Source: Salvelinus alpinus (lineage: Eukaryota; Chordata; Actinopteri; Salmoniformes; Salmonidae). Taken from it: a stretch of DNA of 64,000 bases. The notes beneath the pieces were generated by a model. That model saw only the letters and a list, made by a program, of their open reading frames with translations. It was not told the origin of the DNA and made no database searches. Of the stretch, positions 12,649 through 25,000 are shown in pieces (position 1 is the stretch's first letter; the number at the start of each line of letters is the position of its first letter). The stretch spans positions 11,495,918 through 11,559,917 of the forward strand of contig NC_092091.1 of NCBI RefSeq assembly GCF_045679555.1. Reading direction: 5' to 3'. The translations under genes were made by a program, and so were the position numbers.

Positions 12649-13671
12649 TACATACATGCAAACATAAAAGTTGTATAGACGCACCAGAAAGAGAAATAAC
12701 AAATGATCAGGTTTAAAATAAGGGCAACAAGGCTGAAGGAGGAGTCAAAAGAACCTTGTGAGACCAGAGCATCCGGGAGACAATGGTCACGTCTCAAACG
12801 AAGCCCTATTCCCTATTTAGTGCACTCAGTATTGGCAAGAAAACGGCAGGGGTAATTTGTGCAACTCAAAACGCCCTGAGACAAATAGACTAATGCATAC
12901 TCATCCAATCAGATACACGCCTCTCTTTTTGTATTGTTTCCATCCATGTCATGGTAGAGTCATGTTGACCTCAATAGGTCACCATAGTCCCAAGCCCTAA
13001 TCATTTACTAAGATGTATTCACTTATCTCAGATCTACAGTTCATTAGAACCACGCAATGGGGAATGTCAGCCAAGGTGGTTATGATGTTCTGACTCCACT
13101 TGACAAATATGACTGACTCATTATAGAGGAACAATTTTTACACTCTGGGTTGAAGAGAAAGGGATTCTCTCTACCTGACTAGCAGGGCCGTGTTCAACAG
13201 GCAACAACGTTGTGCAACGTTTAATAGAACAGAAACGGTGTTAAGTGTGATTATGGTGGCTCCAGAAAGTGGTTGTGTACAGTGGACATGTGTTATTATG
13301 GTTCAGAGGGATGTTGTGGACATGTGGTGTGATTTCGAAAATGTTCACCTTCATATAGATCAGTTTAAACCACGCCCACAAAACATAAGAAAACATACCT
13401 TAGAGAATACTGAAGAATGGTAAGCATAGTTTGTGGAAAATGTGACGTTCTATTTACACCGTTGTGAAAAGGAGCAAAACATATCACGAACTGAATGCGT
13501 CCCAAGTCTCAAAGCTTCTCATACCCGGTAAGACTTACCGGATACGAATGTATTCTGCAATGCAAAGAGAATCAAAAAACGTAAATTACTATTGCAGGAG
13601 TTCAGGGGCAGGGGGGACAAAATGCTGGTCTGTGTTGCCCTCTAGTGGAGGATTTCAGGGTCCATTTTAAT
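12649..13671. other. Unassigned gene-free stretch
   Basis: A partial copy of the ccctattccctat-type MITE is at about 12790-12830. Otherwise no exon, RNA gene or repeat was recognised. Confidence 0.45.
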
Positions 13672-13795
13672 AGATTAAGAGTGCTGATCTCGGAGCAGCG
13701 TGGCATTTTATATCATCATGAATAAGATTAGATTGACAGGGAGACCTGATCCTGGATTAGCACTGCTACTCTGAGATACTTTATAAAATGGGACC
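13672..13795. repeat. Palindromic dispersed repeat (MITE-like)
   Basis: The left half agagtgctgatctcgg is mirrored by the right half tgatcctggattagcactgc and ctctgagatactttataaa. It is related to 8108-8250 and directly precedes the 21-bp minisatellite. Confidence 0.6.
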
Positions 13796-13819
13796 AATTG
13801 TTCAATGTCAAAAGGCCAA

Positions 13820-14442
13820 CAGCAGCCCGGATGTTCATGGCCGCAGCCCGGATGTTCATGGCAGCATCTCGGATGTTCATGGCAGCATCCCGGATGTTCA
13901 TGGCCGCAGCCCGGATGTTCATGGCAGCAGCCCGGATGTTCATGGCAGCAGCCCGGATGTTCATGGCAGCATCTCGGATGTTCATGGCCGCAGCCCGGAT
14001 GTTCATGGCCGCAGCCCGGATGTTCATGGCAGCATCCCGGATGTTCATGGCAGCATCCCGGATGTTCATGGCAGCATCTCGGATGTTCATGGCCGCAGCC
14101 CGGATGTTCATGGCCGCAGCCCGGATGTTCATGGCAGCATCTCGGATGTTCATTGCAGCATCCCGGATGTTCATGGCAGCATCTCGGATGTTCATTGCAG
14201 CATCCCGGATGTTCATGGCAGCATCTCGGATGTTCATGGCAGCAGCCCGGATGTTCATGGCCGCAGCCCGGATGTTCATGGCCGCAGCCCGGATGTTCAT
14301 GGCAGCAGCCCGGATGTTCATGGCCGCAGCCCGGATGTTCATGGCAGCAGCCCGGATGTTCATGGCCGCAGCCCGGATGTTCATGGCCGCAGCCCGGATG
14401 TTCATGGCCGCAGCCCGGATGTTCATGGCCGCAGCCCGGATG
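13820..14442 (+). repeat. 21-bp minisatellite, about 30 copies
   Basis: The unit is gcagcccggatgttcatggc plus one base. Variants are cagcatctcgg, cagcatcccgg and ttcattgcag. The period equals seven codons, so frames on both strands stay open for over 220 codons; these are artefacts. The array ends next to a fragment with the dispersed motif gatttgggatgcactcc (about 14490). Confidence 0.95.
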
Positions 14443-14696
14443 GAACACCATATCTTCCTACTTAATGGGGAAGAGTGCGATTTGGGATGCACTCCTTGCC
14501 TTGCTATTACAATTAACGTTACCCAATAAGCAATAAACGCAGACTAGAAATCTATTACAATTAACATTACTCGATAACAAATAACCGCAGACTAGAAATC
14601 TATGAACGCTTAAAGAGTATGCTGTGTGTATTGTGAGAACAAATTCATAATTTACTTCCAGATTGATATCATTATTGTAAATTGCTTACGTGAGTT

Positions 14697-14962
14697 TGAC
14701 CTTAAGCTCGTCCTCAGGCTAATGGATCTGAAGCTCGTCCTCAGGCTAATGGATCTCAAGCTCGTCCTCAGGCTAATGGATCTCAAGCTCGTCCTCAGGC
14801 TAATTGATCTCAAGCTCGTCCTCAGGCTAATTGATCTCAAGCTCGTCCTCAGGCTAATTGATCTCAAGCTCGTCCTCAGGCTAATTGATCTCAAGCTCGT
14901 CCTCAGGCTAATTGATCTCAAGCTCGTCCTCAGGCTAATTGATCTCAAGCTCGTCCGCTGGC
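14697..14962 (+). repeat. 27-bp minisatellite, about ten copies
   Basis: The unit is gatctcaagctcgtcctcag then gctaatt. The first copies have aatgg in place of aattg. The period of nine codons keeps frames open on both strands without coding meaning. Confidence 0.95.
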
Positions 14963-16095
14963 TAATTGATACAGCGAGGAAAAGAGAGCCAGCTAGCGGC
15001 CAATACTAGTTTGATCTCAATCACAAGAAAGTTCTTCATTCAGGAGGCTATGATTGACAAGATAATATATTTGATATTTAAAGTCTATTAGGTCATTTGA
15101 GAAATCTAAACCATAGAAACCACACCTTGACAATATGAACACATAATAAACCATCTTGGTATTGATGTTCATCAGTTTGTTGTCGGGCATTTCCTACAAG
15201 TCGTCTTCTGCTTCACTGAAAAACAAACTATTCAGATAAAAGAGGTGAGGAATTGAAACTACCACCCGATTCAGAAATATGAGAGGGAGAGAAAGAACCG
15301 CCCCCCCATCCATCCTCCTCCTCCAACACACGTGTCCCCACATGCAGACCTGTAGCTCCCACTGAGCCTGTGTGCGTGTGTCGAACCTAGCCAGCATGTG
15401 TGCGATGCGTGAGCAAGAGAGAGAGAGTCGGCACTCCATCCGGGTGTGTAAAATAAAAGAGCTTTCTAAACAAGGCAGCCGCTATTTTTAGCTCCTTCAA
15501 TTATTGGGCGCCAGATTCTACTCTCCCTACTTCAAAGCAGTTCTCCACACTCAGTCCCGACGCTGGGGGAGCTGGAGGGGAGGGAAAGAAGGGAGGGAGG
15601 GGTGATGCAGGAATGGAGACAGGATTCATCCCAAATGGCACCCTATTCCTGTACAGAACACTACTTCTGACCACTATGTAGGGAACGGGGTGTCATTTGG
15701 GAGACAGGGAGGGGGGAAAAAGAGCATCCAAGCAAACCTGACAGAGGGGGTCTCGGGAGAGTGAGAAGAGAGGAAGGGATAGAATAGAGGAAGGGAGAGA
15801 GAAAAGGGGGACTAGAGAAGAGGGGGAGGGAGAAGAGAGGAAGGGATAGAACAGAGGAAGAGAGAGAAGAGGGACTAGAGAGAAGGATAATATAAAATGT
15901 GGATCCCAGATAGCAGGGCTAAAATTAGCTCTCCCTTCCTCCCCTCTCCAGTTGATGAAAGGGTCTGAGCCAGGACTAAACAGAGGGGGTGAGGGAAGGT
16001 GAAAAGTGGAAGGGAGGAGTCCAGGACAGTCCGAGAGGGAGGGAGTGATGAGAGAAGCATACAGGTGTCTATGCTGCCCTTTCCCACTTGTCCTT
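14963..16095. other. Gene-free stretch with purine-rich tract and a MITE copy
   Basis: 15570-15880 is strongly A/G rich on the plus strand (repeated agagaggaaggga), a possible triplex-forming region. 15625-15705 is a copy of the ccaaatggcaccctattcc-type salmonid MITE. A MEF2-type ctatttttag lies at about 15483. No exon recognised. Confidence 0.5.
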
Positions 16096-16103
16096 CAATC
16101 ACT

Positions 16104-17150
16104 TTCGAGGCCTCTCCAACAGCTGCCAATGTTGTGTTGTTCGGGTCGAGGCCTCTCCAACAGCTGCCATGTTGTGTTGTTCGGTCGAGGCCTCTCCAAC
16201 AGCTGCCATGTTGTGTTGTTCGGTCGAGGCCTCAACAGCTGCCATGTTGTGTTGTTCGGGTCGAGGCCTCTCCAACAGCTGCCATGTTGTGTTGTTCGGT
16301 CGAGGCCTCGACAGCTGCCTTGTTGTGTTGTTCGGTCGAGGCCTCAACAGCTGCCATGTTGTGTTGTTCGGTCGAGGCCTCTCCAACAGCTGCCATGTTG
16401 TGTTGTTCGGTCGAGGCCTCGCCAACAGCTGCCATGTTGTGTTGTTCGGGTCGAGGCCTCGCCAACAGCTGCCATGTTGTGTTGTTCGGTCGAGGCCTCA
16501 ACAGCTGCCATGTTGTGTTGTTCGGGTCGAGGCCTCGCCAACAGCTGCCATGTTGTGTTGTTCGGTCGAGGCCTCTCCAACAGCTGCCATGTTGTGTTGT
16601 TCGGGTCGAGGCCTCAACAGCTGCCATGTTGTGTTGTTCAGTCGAGGCCTCTCCAACAGCTGCCATGTGTTGTTCGGTCGAGGCCTCTCCAACAGCTGCC
16701 ATGTTGTGTTGTTCGGGTCGAGGCCTCAACAGCTGCCATGTTGTGTTGTTCGGGTCGAGGCCTCTCCAACAGCTGCCATGTTGTGTTGTTCGGGTCGAGG
16801 CCTCGCCAACAGCTGCCATGTGTTGTTCGGTCGAGGCCTCTCCAACAGCTGCCATGTTGTGTTGTTCGGTCGAGGCCTCTCCAACAGCTGCCATGTTGTG
16901 TTGTTCGGGTCGAGGCCTCAACAGCTGCCATGTTGTGTTGTTCGGTCGAGGCCTCGCCAACAGCTGCCATGTTGTGTTGTTCAGTCGAGGCCTCGCCAAC
17001 AGCTGCCATGTTGTGTTGTTCGGTCGAGGCCTCGCCAACAGCTGCCATGTGTTGTTCAGTCGAGGCCTCGCCAACAGCTGCCATGTTGTGTTGTTCGGGT
17101 CGAGGCCTCAACAGCTGCCATGTTGTGTTGTTCGGTCGAGGCCTCCAACA
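16104..17150 (+). repeat. 35-40-bp minisatellite, about 28 copies
   Basis: The unit has tcgaggcctctccaacagct then gccatgttgtgttgttcgg. Variants lack 'tccaac' or four bases of the gttgtgttg part, so period length varies and frames on both strands run for 280-440 codons without being genes. Each unit contains an E-box (cagctg), an aggcct palindrome and a ccatgtt YY1-like core. Confidence 0.95.
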
Positions 17151-19073
17151 GCCGTTTCATCTCTTCCTCTGCAAGTTTCCATTTTCGCCTTGCTGCTGTC
17201 ATTCTCTCCAAGTGTCAAGCCTGGATAGATTACAGTTGGTCAAAAAGCAGATATGTTTTTGCTTTGAAGCTAACTATTCTCCTAACCTGCTACGAAAAGT
17301 CAATTCTGACATCCTTTGTATACTATAGTATCTAGTCAAATCACTGTCCAAGGTGCTGAAGAAAAGGGTTAGGGGGCAGCTTGAGAGGCTTCAGGATCAT
17401 CAGCAACCTAAGCACAAATGTTTGTGTCACCTTTAGATAAAAAGGTCACAGTAATATTTAACACACCAATATTCTTAAATCTCTATAGAAACCATGTCAA
17501 GCCATTACTTCCTGTGGTGCTGAGGGTGAAAGGGAGTACTTCGCTGCTGTAGAACTGAGCGGATTGGTTAGGTGGAAGCAATATGTTAATATTTCCACCC
17601 AGCAAATCACAAGGCAGGACGAAGCAATCCACCATAACATGAATATATATTAATTCCTCTCAGATCTACAGGAAACAGTGGGATGTCATTTCCTTCAAGA
17701 TACCTTACTCTTCCTTTGACAGCAAGGTCACGTGGGCTTCAGAAAACACCAGTTTTCACAAAAAAAAGTTAAATCAAATCAAATTAACGAATCCTAGCAA
17801 GTGAAGCTCGATACAAGTTAAAACAAGGAGTTGTATTCAGGTGGTCTTTTTTTGTAGCAACATTTCATAACAGTACGTACCAGTACTGTGATTGAGATGT
17901 CTGCGCAACAGTACGTACCAACAGCACCGGTTGCGTTCAAATCAACAGTTGCTACGTTTCCTTCAACCCGAATGCCCCCCAGGAGTCTGTTTTGTCTTTT
18001 GCATCGATTGACTATACAGACGATACAAAACAAACTATAAAGCAGAGAACCAACAAACAGGTCAACTTCTGTATACTGCATAGTGAGGAAAAGGTTTGAA
18101 GGACCATTTGGTAGAAAAATACTCAGAAATAAATCGATAATGTATGCCAATCAGATTTGATTTCCTTTTTTTAATCCAAAAGTTTTTAAATAACATTTAT
18201 GGGGAGAAATATTTAATTAAAATAAAATAAAAAAGCATGCAAAACATTAATGGAAAACTCAAATTGAGGTTCTAAACTCATTTAAATTTAGTAGAAAAGT
18301 TACTTGGGAGTTAATTAAAATTGAACTCCCAAGTCCTCAATCTGCCTTGGCTGATTCGAATGACAACCAATGTCCAATTAAACAAATTAACTTTGTAATG
18401 ATGATCTATTCAGCGTCACACAACCTGTTTTGCAGAGGAAATAATCTGGTTTTTCTACTACCTAAAAATTCAGAATACATTGGTTTTCAATGCAATTGTC
18501 TTATTTTAACACGGTGTTACACAAACAAAAGGGCATGGTGGTGGAGACATCAATACAAGTTTGATAAAAAAATTCAGATGAAAACATTTTGATTCATACA
18601 AAGTAGCGAAGAGAGTAAGCCAATCCAAATCCAAGCTCGATTTTTTTTTAAAAGAAATAACAAGATAGAATGCATTCGTCAACACTTTATAAAACTTTTT
18701 TTTTTTCTGACAAAAATATCAAATCAGGTACAACTTGTCAGTCTCTGGTTCCACAAAAATACTAATAAAAAACTAAAACCACAAGGATCTACTTGAACAA
18801 TCGCTTCACCAGGCAAGAGTGTGAGGGTGGAAATGTCAGGTAGGAACGTCCAAATCCCAGTCTCCTTGACGTGGATTTACTCTGAGGGCAGGAAACGACC
18901 AAAAAAAACAAAACTTCCTTTGCACAGGTGTTTGGAGGGCGGAGGAAAAAGAACAAGTGGACACAGGTTAAGGAGCGGTGGTCATGGAGACCCCCTTGGT
19001 TACGGCAGGGATCCTGATGTGCTGCAGTTCAGTGTGTGTAGTGTGTGTGTGTAGTGTGTGTGAGATGGTGGAC
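17151..19073 (-). other. Probable api5 3' flank and 3' UTR region
   Basis: The api5 stop codon is at 19074-19076, so at least part of this stretch is its 3' untranslated region. I find no unambiguous minus-strand AATAAA; an ATTAAA occurs at 18212-18217 (minus strand). There is no other recognised gene or repeat. The extent of the 3' UTR is inference. Confidence 0.4.
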
Positions 19074-22000
19074 TCAGTAGATTCGGCCTCGGCTCCTGCC
19101 TCCCCTGCCCCCGAATCCTCTTCCCCGGCCGCCCCTGAAGCCTCCGCGCTGCTCTGGAATCACAGACGGGCACAACAGACAGGGGATCAGTATGGACAAT
19201 CATCGTAAGGGCCAGTAGATTTTTCTGACTGTTAGCCAGGAATACCCTCTGGGCCTTAGTTTGAAGGGATCCAACAGCCTATAAAAGGAAAAACTAACCG
19301 GCTAAAATGGTCAGGGGAAATACTTCTGGTGTTACTCCATGTGTGTTATAGCTCAAAAGGATCGTAATATGGAGACATTTCCTCCCATTCAGTTGCAGAT
19401 TTCTCAAATGCTCACATGAAACAGAGGGCTCAGCTTGAAAACAATGCCTTATTTGGGTTAATTAAGCAATAAGGCACCCCAGGTTTGTGTTATATGGCCA
19501 ATATATCACGGCTAAGGGCTGTGTCCAGGCACTCCGCAATGCATCGTGTTTAAGTACAACCTTAGCCGTGGTATATTGGCCATATACCACACCACCTCGG
19601 GCCTTATTGCTTATGGCCAATATACCACGGCTTAGGTTGTACTTTGCCTGGACACAACCCTTGGCCGTGGTATATTGGCCATATAACACAAACCTGAGGT
19701 GCCTTATTGCTATTATAAACAGGTTACCAACGTAATTAGAGCAGTAAATATATGTTTTGTCAAACCTGTGGTATATGGTCTGTTATACCATGGCTGTCAG
19801 CCTTTCAGCATTCAAGCCTCGAACAACCCAGTTTATAACTATCCTTTGAACAAGGTACATTCTAGCATCAAATCATTAGCATGTGCACCTCGGTCACTCA
19901 AGTAACACCACCAGAAAGGGTGTACGTGGCACAATACACGGTGGAAGTGAACAATATCCAACACACACATTGGAGAGGATCAGTAGGCCCCCAAAACATG
20001 ACCACAGTTCAGTCAGTAGATCATCTCACCCAGAGTGACTACGTCACACCAAGAGCATTCTACTTATGTAGGAGAAACAAAACGTCAGAGAATATGAGGA
20101 AAAAAACAGATGTCTGCGCAACGTCTGTCTTCCACCCGGTGCCCCTTAAACCCAGCTATGGCTCAGTGTGCCGCCCTCGCCGCCCCAGCGTCACCCTCAC
20201 CGTTCGAGAAGTTGCCGATGGTGGCGCTGTACTTGCCACTGGGGGGGTTGTAGATCTGCCGTGCGTCCCTCCGGGGCAGGGGGGGGGACAGCTGCTTCTT
20301 CATGGTACTGCCTGCACCCATATCCTCCCCGGACGGGCGCTTCAGACTGTGGTGGGCAAAGAGGGCAAAGGTCACAGTGTTATGACCCCAGCTGACCTTA
20401 TCTAATGGTGTTTTATCTGAAGATGTGCAACTGACAAGTTGCTAGTGTCCCTGTATAATGTATTACAAATCCATTCATCAGTCATTGATGTGGGCAGGTC
20501 CGTTGAGATGAGACTGAAACCCATGAATGAACATTACACTCCAAAAATCAACGTTTGTCAGATGTTTTCCCATACCCTAAGTGACACATCTTCAGTTAAA
20601 TTCCACAAATCTGGACACTACATGGTACTTATCAATTCATTTTAGATTTATGGCATAGAGTGCGATTTACAAAACAGACGGCCTGGCATTGAACTGATCC
20701 TGACGGACTACTTTTGGAGATCTGAAAACATCTGACCCATTTAGATTTTTGACAGTGTAATGCATCGTTAAGACTGATAAAAGAACACCTCGTCAGAAAC
20801 CCGATATTCTGGGTCACCAGATTCCCCGTGACAACATTGAAAGAGGCTTACGCTACTGCCTCAGCCTTCTGGACAGGCTTCCAGGACAGCGTGACTGTGC
20901 TCTTGTACGACGGTGGGTTGTGGAAGAGATCCTGCAGAGAAAGGGAACAGTAATGAGAATGTTAGCTAGCGTTTCAGGGTCGACCAAGTGCGTTTCAGGG
21001 TCGACCAAGTGTTTCGAACTCCTCACCTTGATCAGAACGTTGATGTTGTTGGTGATCTTCAGAGCCACCACTTTGATCTTGTTCTGAGATGGAAAGACAA
21101 CATAACCATCAGGGAATACTCACAATAGAAAACTGTCTACAGCGCTTGATTGAAATCAGAACAACTGTGAGGCTTGTCAAGAAGAAACAAAACAAGTGAC
21201 GTATCATTGGAGACCAAAACAACAGCCATGATACACAGCTACCTCTTCGGTCTTCAGTGCGTCTCCCGTCTTGCCTTGCAGGGCAACTCGCAGCTGGCGA
21301 ATGTATACCTGCAGCCCTCTGGCGAAGTACTGTAATCTGGAGGCAGGAGAGAAAAAACAAACTTGGGTTATACACCTTTCAAACCAAGACGGTTTTCTCG
21401 CCATCTTCAACATCCCGCCAACTTTTAGTTATACATTTCCACCAACCGACCCAGTAATGATCTCGGTAAAGTTCTGCCTACGGCTTAGTATGAACCGTAG
21501 CCGTAACGCTGAGGCGGTATTGGCACGCTCTTGGTGGTTGCTAGGCAGCTAACTACTATCATCCTGGCAGTTGTAAACTTTGCGAGGCATGTCACTTCAT
21601 CCATCTCGTCGCGTAGCCCACCACATGCACTGTTGTTTTCTCAACTACAACTGGATGGATCCATAAAGACTTACTGTGGGAATAAATATCACTGAATGAC
21701 AAAAACAATATGGAAATAAAATAGGCTATTGCAATAGAAGGCATCAAATTGTTGCTTACTGAAACTCCCAAAGTCATTCAATTGTTATAAACTATTCAAA
21801 GCATTAGCCTACCTGTGTGGAGTCACTATTTCAGCACCGTTTCACACTGTTTTGAGACAAACGTGTTTTTCTTTTCTTCCACTGAATTGCTGTTTGGATA
21901 TTGGTTAGGCTACAATTAGGCTGTGGAAATGTTAGCTAAGTGGAGGCGAGTGCTGCTCATGATCATCTTGTCTAGTTGGCTCATTATTTCGCATTGATCA

Positions 22001-25000
22001 GACCATTTTGCCAGCATGTTATGTAGTTTAACTAACGGATTATTTTGCTCTTCACTTGCAGTCGCTTAGTAGCCTAGGCCTACTCCCTACCAGTCACTTA
22101 GTAGCCTAGGCCTACTCCCAACCAGCATGTGACTTGTTTTAAAGTGATTTTGTTTCACTGAATCTGTCTGTTTATTTGTTTAATTCTAAATAAGTAGAGG
22201 TGGGACAGCTCCATCTATCACTGCTCAGAAACATTTAGCATGCTATAATGTAGCCGAAATCAGGTAAACGTCTATTTTTTGCTCAATTGCATAAATGCAA
22301 CTCCAAAAGCCCCACGGAGGATGTGAAATTTGAACACGAGACTCAAATGCTTTTGAAACGATAGAACGCTATTATTTTCTAAGTGTATAAAGAAGATACT
22401 CAATGTGAGACCCTACCCCCTAACATAACAGAGGTTAGGAAGGAGAAAAAGTGGATTAAAATTGTCTTTTTTAAAAACACGGACTTGCCTTGGGCTCTTT
22501 ATTTATATGTTTCAGCAGTTCCACACGTTGCCATGCGGGGATGTTTTTTTTTTGTGTGTAATTTATTCTGTTATATTTCATTATATTCTTAGCCTACTAT
22601 AAAATACAATGAGCTCCAATTGGGACAGTGAAACATTTGTTGTTTTGACTGTATACTCTCAACACTTTGACATGATACAATGACTGAGGTTAACGTGAAG
22701 ACTGTCAGCTTTCATTTGAGGGTATTTTCATCCATATCAGGTGAACCGTTTAGAAATTACAGAACTTTGTGTATATATCATCCCACCCATTTTTGGGAAC
22801 AAAAAATATTGGGGCAAATTCACTTGTGTATTAAAGTAGTCAGGTTAACTATTTGGTCCCATATTCGGATTGGAGGTTAACTTTAAAGTAACGCTAGTGG
22901 TCAACAACTCAGATGTGGAAGCCAAACAACTCAAATGCTTAGAATAATGCTTGTTAATGATTTGTACCTTAAGTGGATGCCTTGTACGTCTATCCATTCA
23001 TTTTACAGCGTAATTAAATACACGTGTATTTAAAATTCAATTTTTCAGACATTTCTTCATTGTCTACTACTGTAAATCCCCTACAGTCTCCTGAAACAAT
23101 TCTGTTTATCCTCTGGACTCAGATAAAGACAATTCATTTAATGGGCTAATTGCTTAGGTCTTATTACAAGTCGAATGTGACGTTTATATAATATACACAT
23201 ATATCAAATACTACTGCCCACTACAACCTCAGTCATTGTATCATTTGAAATCCAAAGTGCAAGAAGTACAGAGCCAAAACAACTAAATGTGTCACTGTCC
23301 CAATGCTTTGAGCTCACTGTGTGTGTGTGTGTCGACTGTAGTCAGGGTAACCCAAGTAGGCCTAGTTTGTTGAATGATCAATAAACACCTATTGATTTCA
23401 TGTGAACGGCTCAGCCATATAGGAAGCACAGACTAGTAACATCATTCAACTCGAAATATGCCATTCTAATCTTTTGAAAATACATTATTTATGTTTCTTA
23501 GGACTTGCATAAAACTATCTATCCAATAGTGGATTTCTTTGTGATGGGTGTATATTCCAACTGATTTATTCAAATAAGACGTCCATCCACATCTAGTCCC
23601 ACACTGGACGGCATGTAGAAAAGACTTATCCAGGAAGGAATGTGGTCAAAACAGGACTGTAAGAACTAGGTTCTAATAAAACATGGCCAGATTAAAAACG
23701 ACAGGCAACATTCAGTAAAGTCTGTATGTAAAAGGGTATTAGACTGACTTAAAAAAATAATAAATTAAAACTACGACGCGGTAACAAATCACTAACATTA
23801 CTGGCACCCACACGCTACAGTAGAGACTAATACAAATTAAACAGAAGTGTTGTGAAAACGCAGATGACTCTGATGAAAATGGGGACTGAAATAAATTGAA
23901 ATGCCAAACGTTCCCACAACACACCAAGACTTTTCAAAAAGACAAGCGAACGTTGCCAAAAACGTTACGGGGCAAACCCTCCTCTACCTGATCTTGAAGT
24001 CTTTGAGGCGCTCTGCATTGATCTTGTCAATGAGGAAATCAGGGAGCTTTTTGCCCAGCTGGTGGAAGCTGAAGAGGAGACACTCCACGTAGCTGAACTG
24101 CAGCTTGGGCTCGTCGCTCAGCGTGTTCTCGCCGTTCTCACCCTCCGCCTCTGGAGGCAGCGGCATGAACTCCTAGACACAGGGAGGAAGGGTGGACCAG
24201 TTAGCCTTTTACCCGTCGGGACCAGTTAAGCCAAAACACACCATAACCAACAACCGGCCTCATACTTCGGCACGGTCTGTTTGGTACATTGGCCTTTCAC
24301 CAGTCTGATAAATCAGACCGTTACGTAAGCTGGTCCAATAATCAACAACTAGATATAGAGATATGCAGTCTGGTGAAAGCCCTCCTAACCCCATTAGAAG
24401 GTACCAGTCTGGTGAAAGCCCTCCTAACCCCATTAGAAGGTACCAGTCTGGTGAAAGCCCTCCTAACCCCATTAGAAGGTACCAGTCTGGTGAAAGCCCT
24501 GCTAACCCCATTAGAAGGTACCAGTCTGGTGAAAGCCCTCCTAACCCCATTAGAAGGTACCAGTCTGGTGAAAGCCCTCCTAACCCCATTAGAAGGTACC
24601 AGTCTGGTGAAAGCCCTCCTAACCCCATTAGAAGGTACCAGTCTGGTGAAAGCCCTCCTAACCCCATTAGAAGGTACCAGTCTGGTGAAAGCCCTCCTAA
24701 CCCCATTAGAAGGTACCAGTCTGGTGAAAGCCCTCCTAACCCCATTAGAAGGTACCAGTCTGGTGAAAGCCCTCCTAACCCCATTAGAAGGTACCAGTCT
24801 GGTGAAAGCACTCCTAACCCCATTAGAAGGTACCAGTCTGGTGAAAGCCCTCCTAACCAAATTAGAAGGTACCAGTCTGGTGAAAGCCCTCCTAACCCCA
24901 TTATTAGAAGGCTGAGATGCGCAAGGCTGTTACTTACAAGCAGCTTCTCAAACAGCATGGTGAGGTTGGTCTCCACCTTCTCCATGTCCCCACAGAATGG

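Noticed and set aside
9072-12797. Many open frames reading VQREVGVIMGGS-type repeats
   Set aside because: All fall in the C-rich minisatellite inside a Tc1-like element; frame changes follow C-run length, which coding sequence would not tolerate.
13708-14536. Collagen-like or repeat protein candidates (MNIRAAA, DVHGRSP, CGHEHPG repeats)
   Set aside because: Five overlapping frames on both strands are open only because the period is 21 bp with no stop; none has a conserved flank.
15999-17335. 409-440-codon plus-strand frames and a 280-codon minus frame
   Set aside because: Products of the 35-40-bp minisatellite; several frames are open at once.
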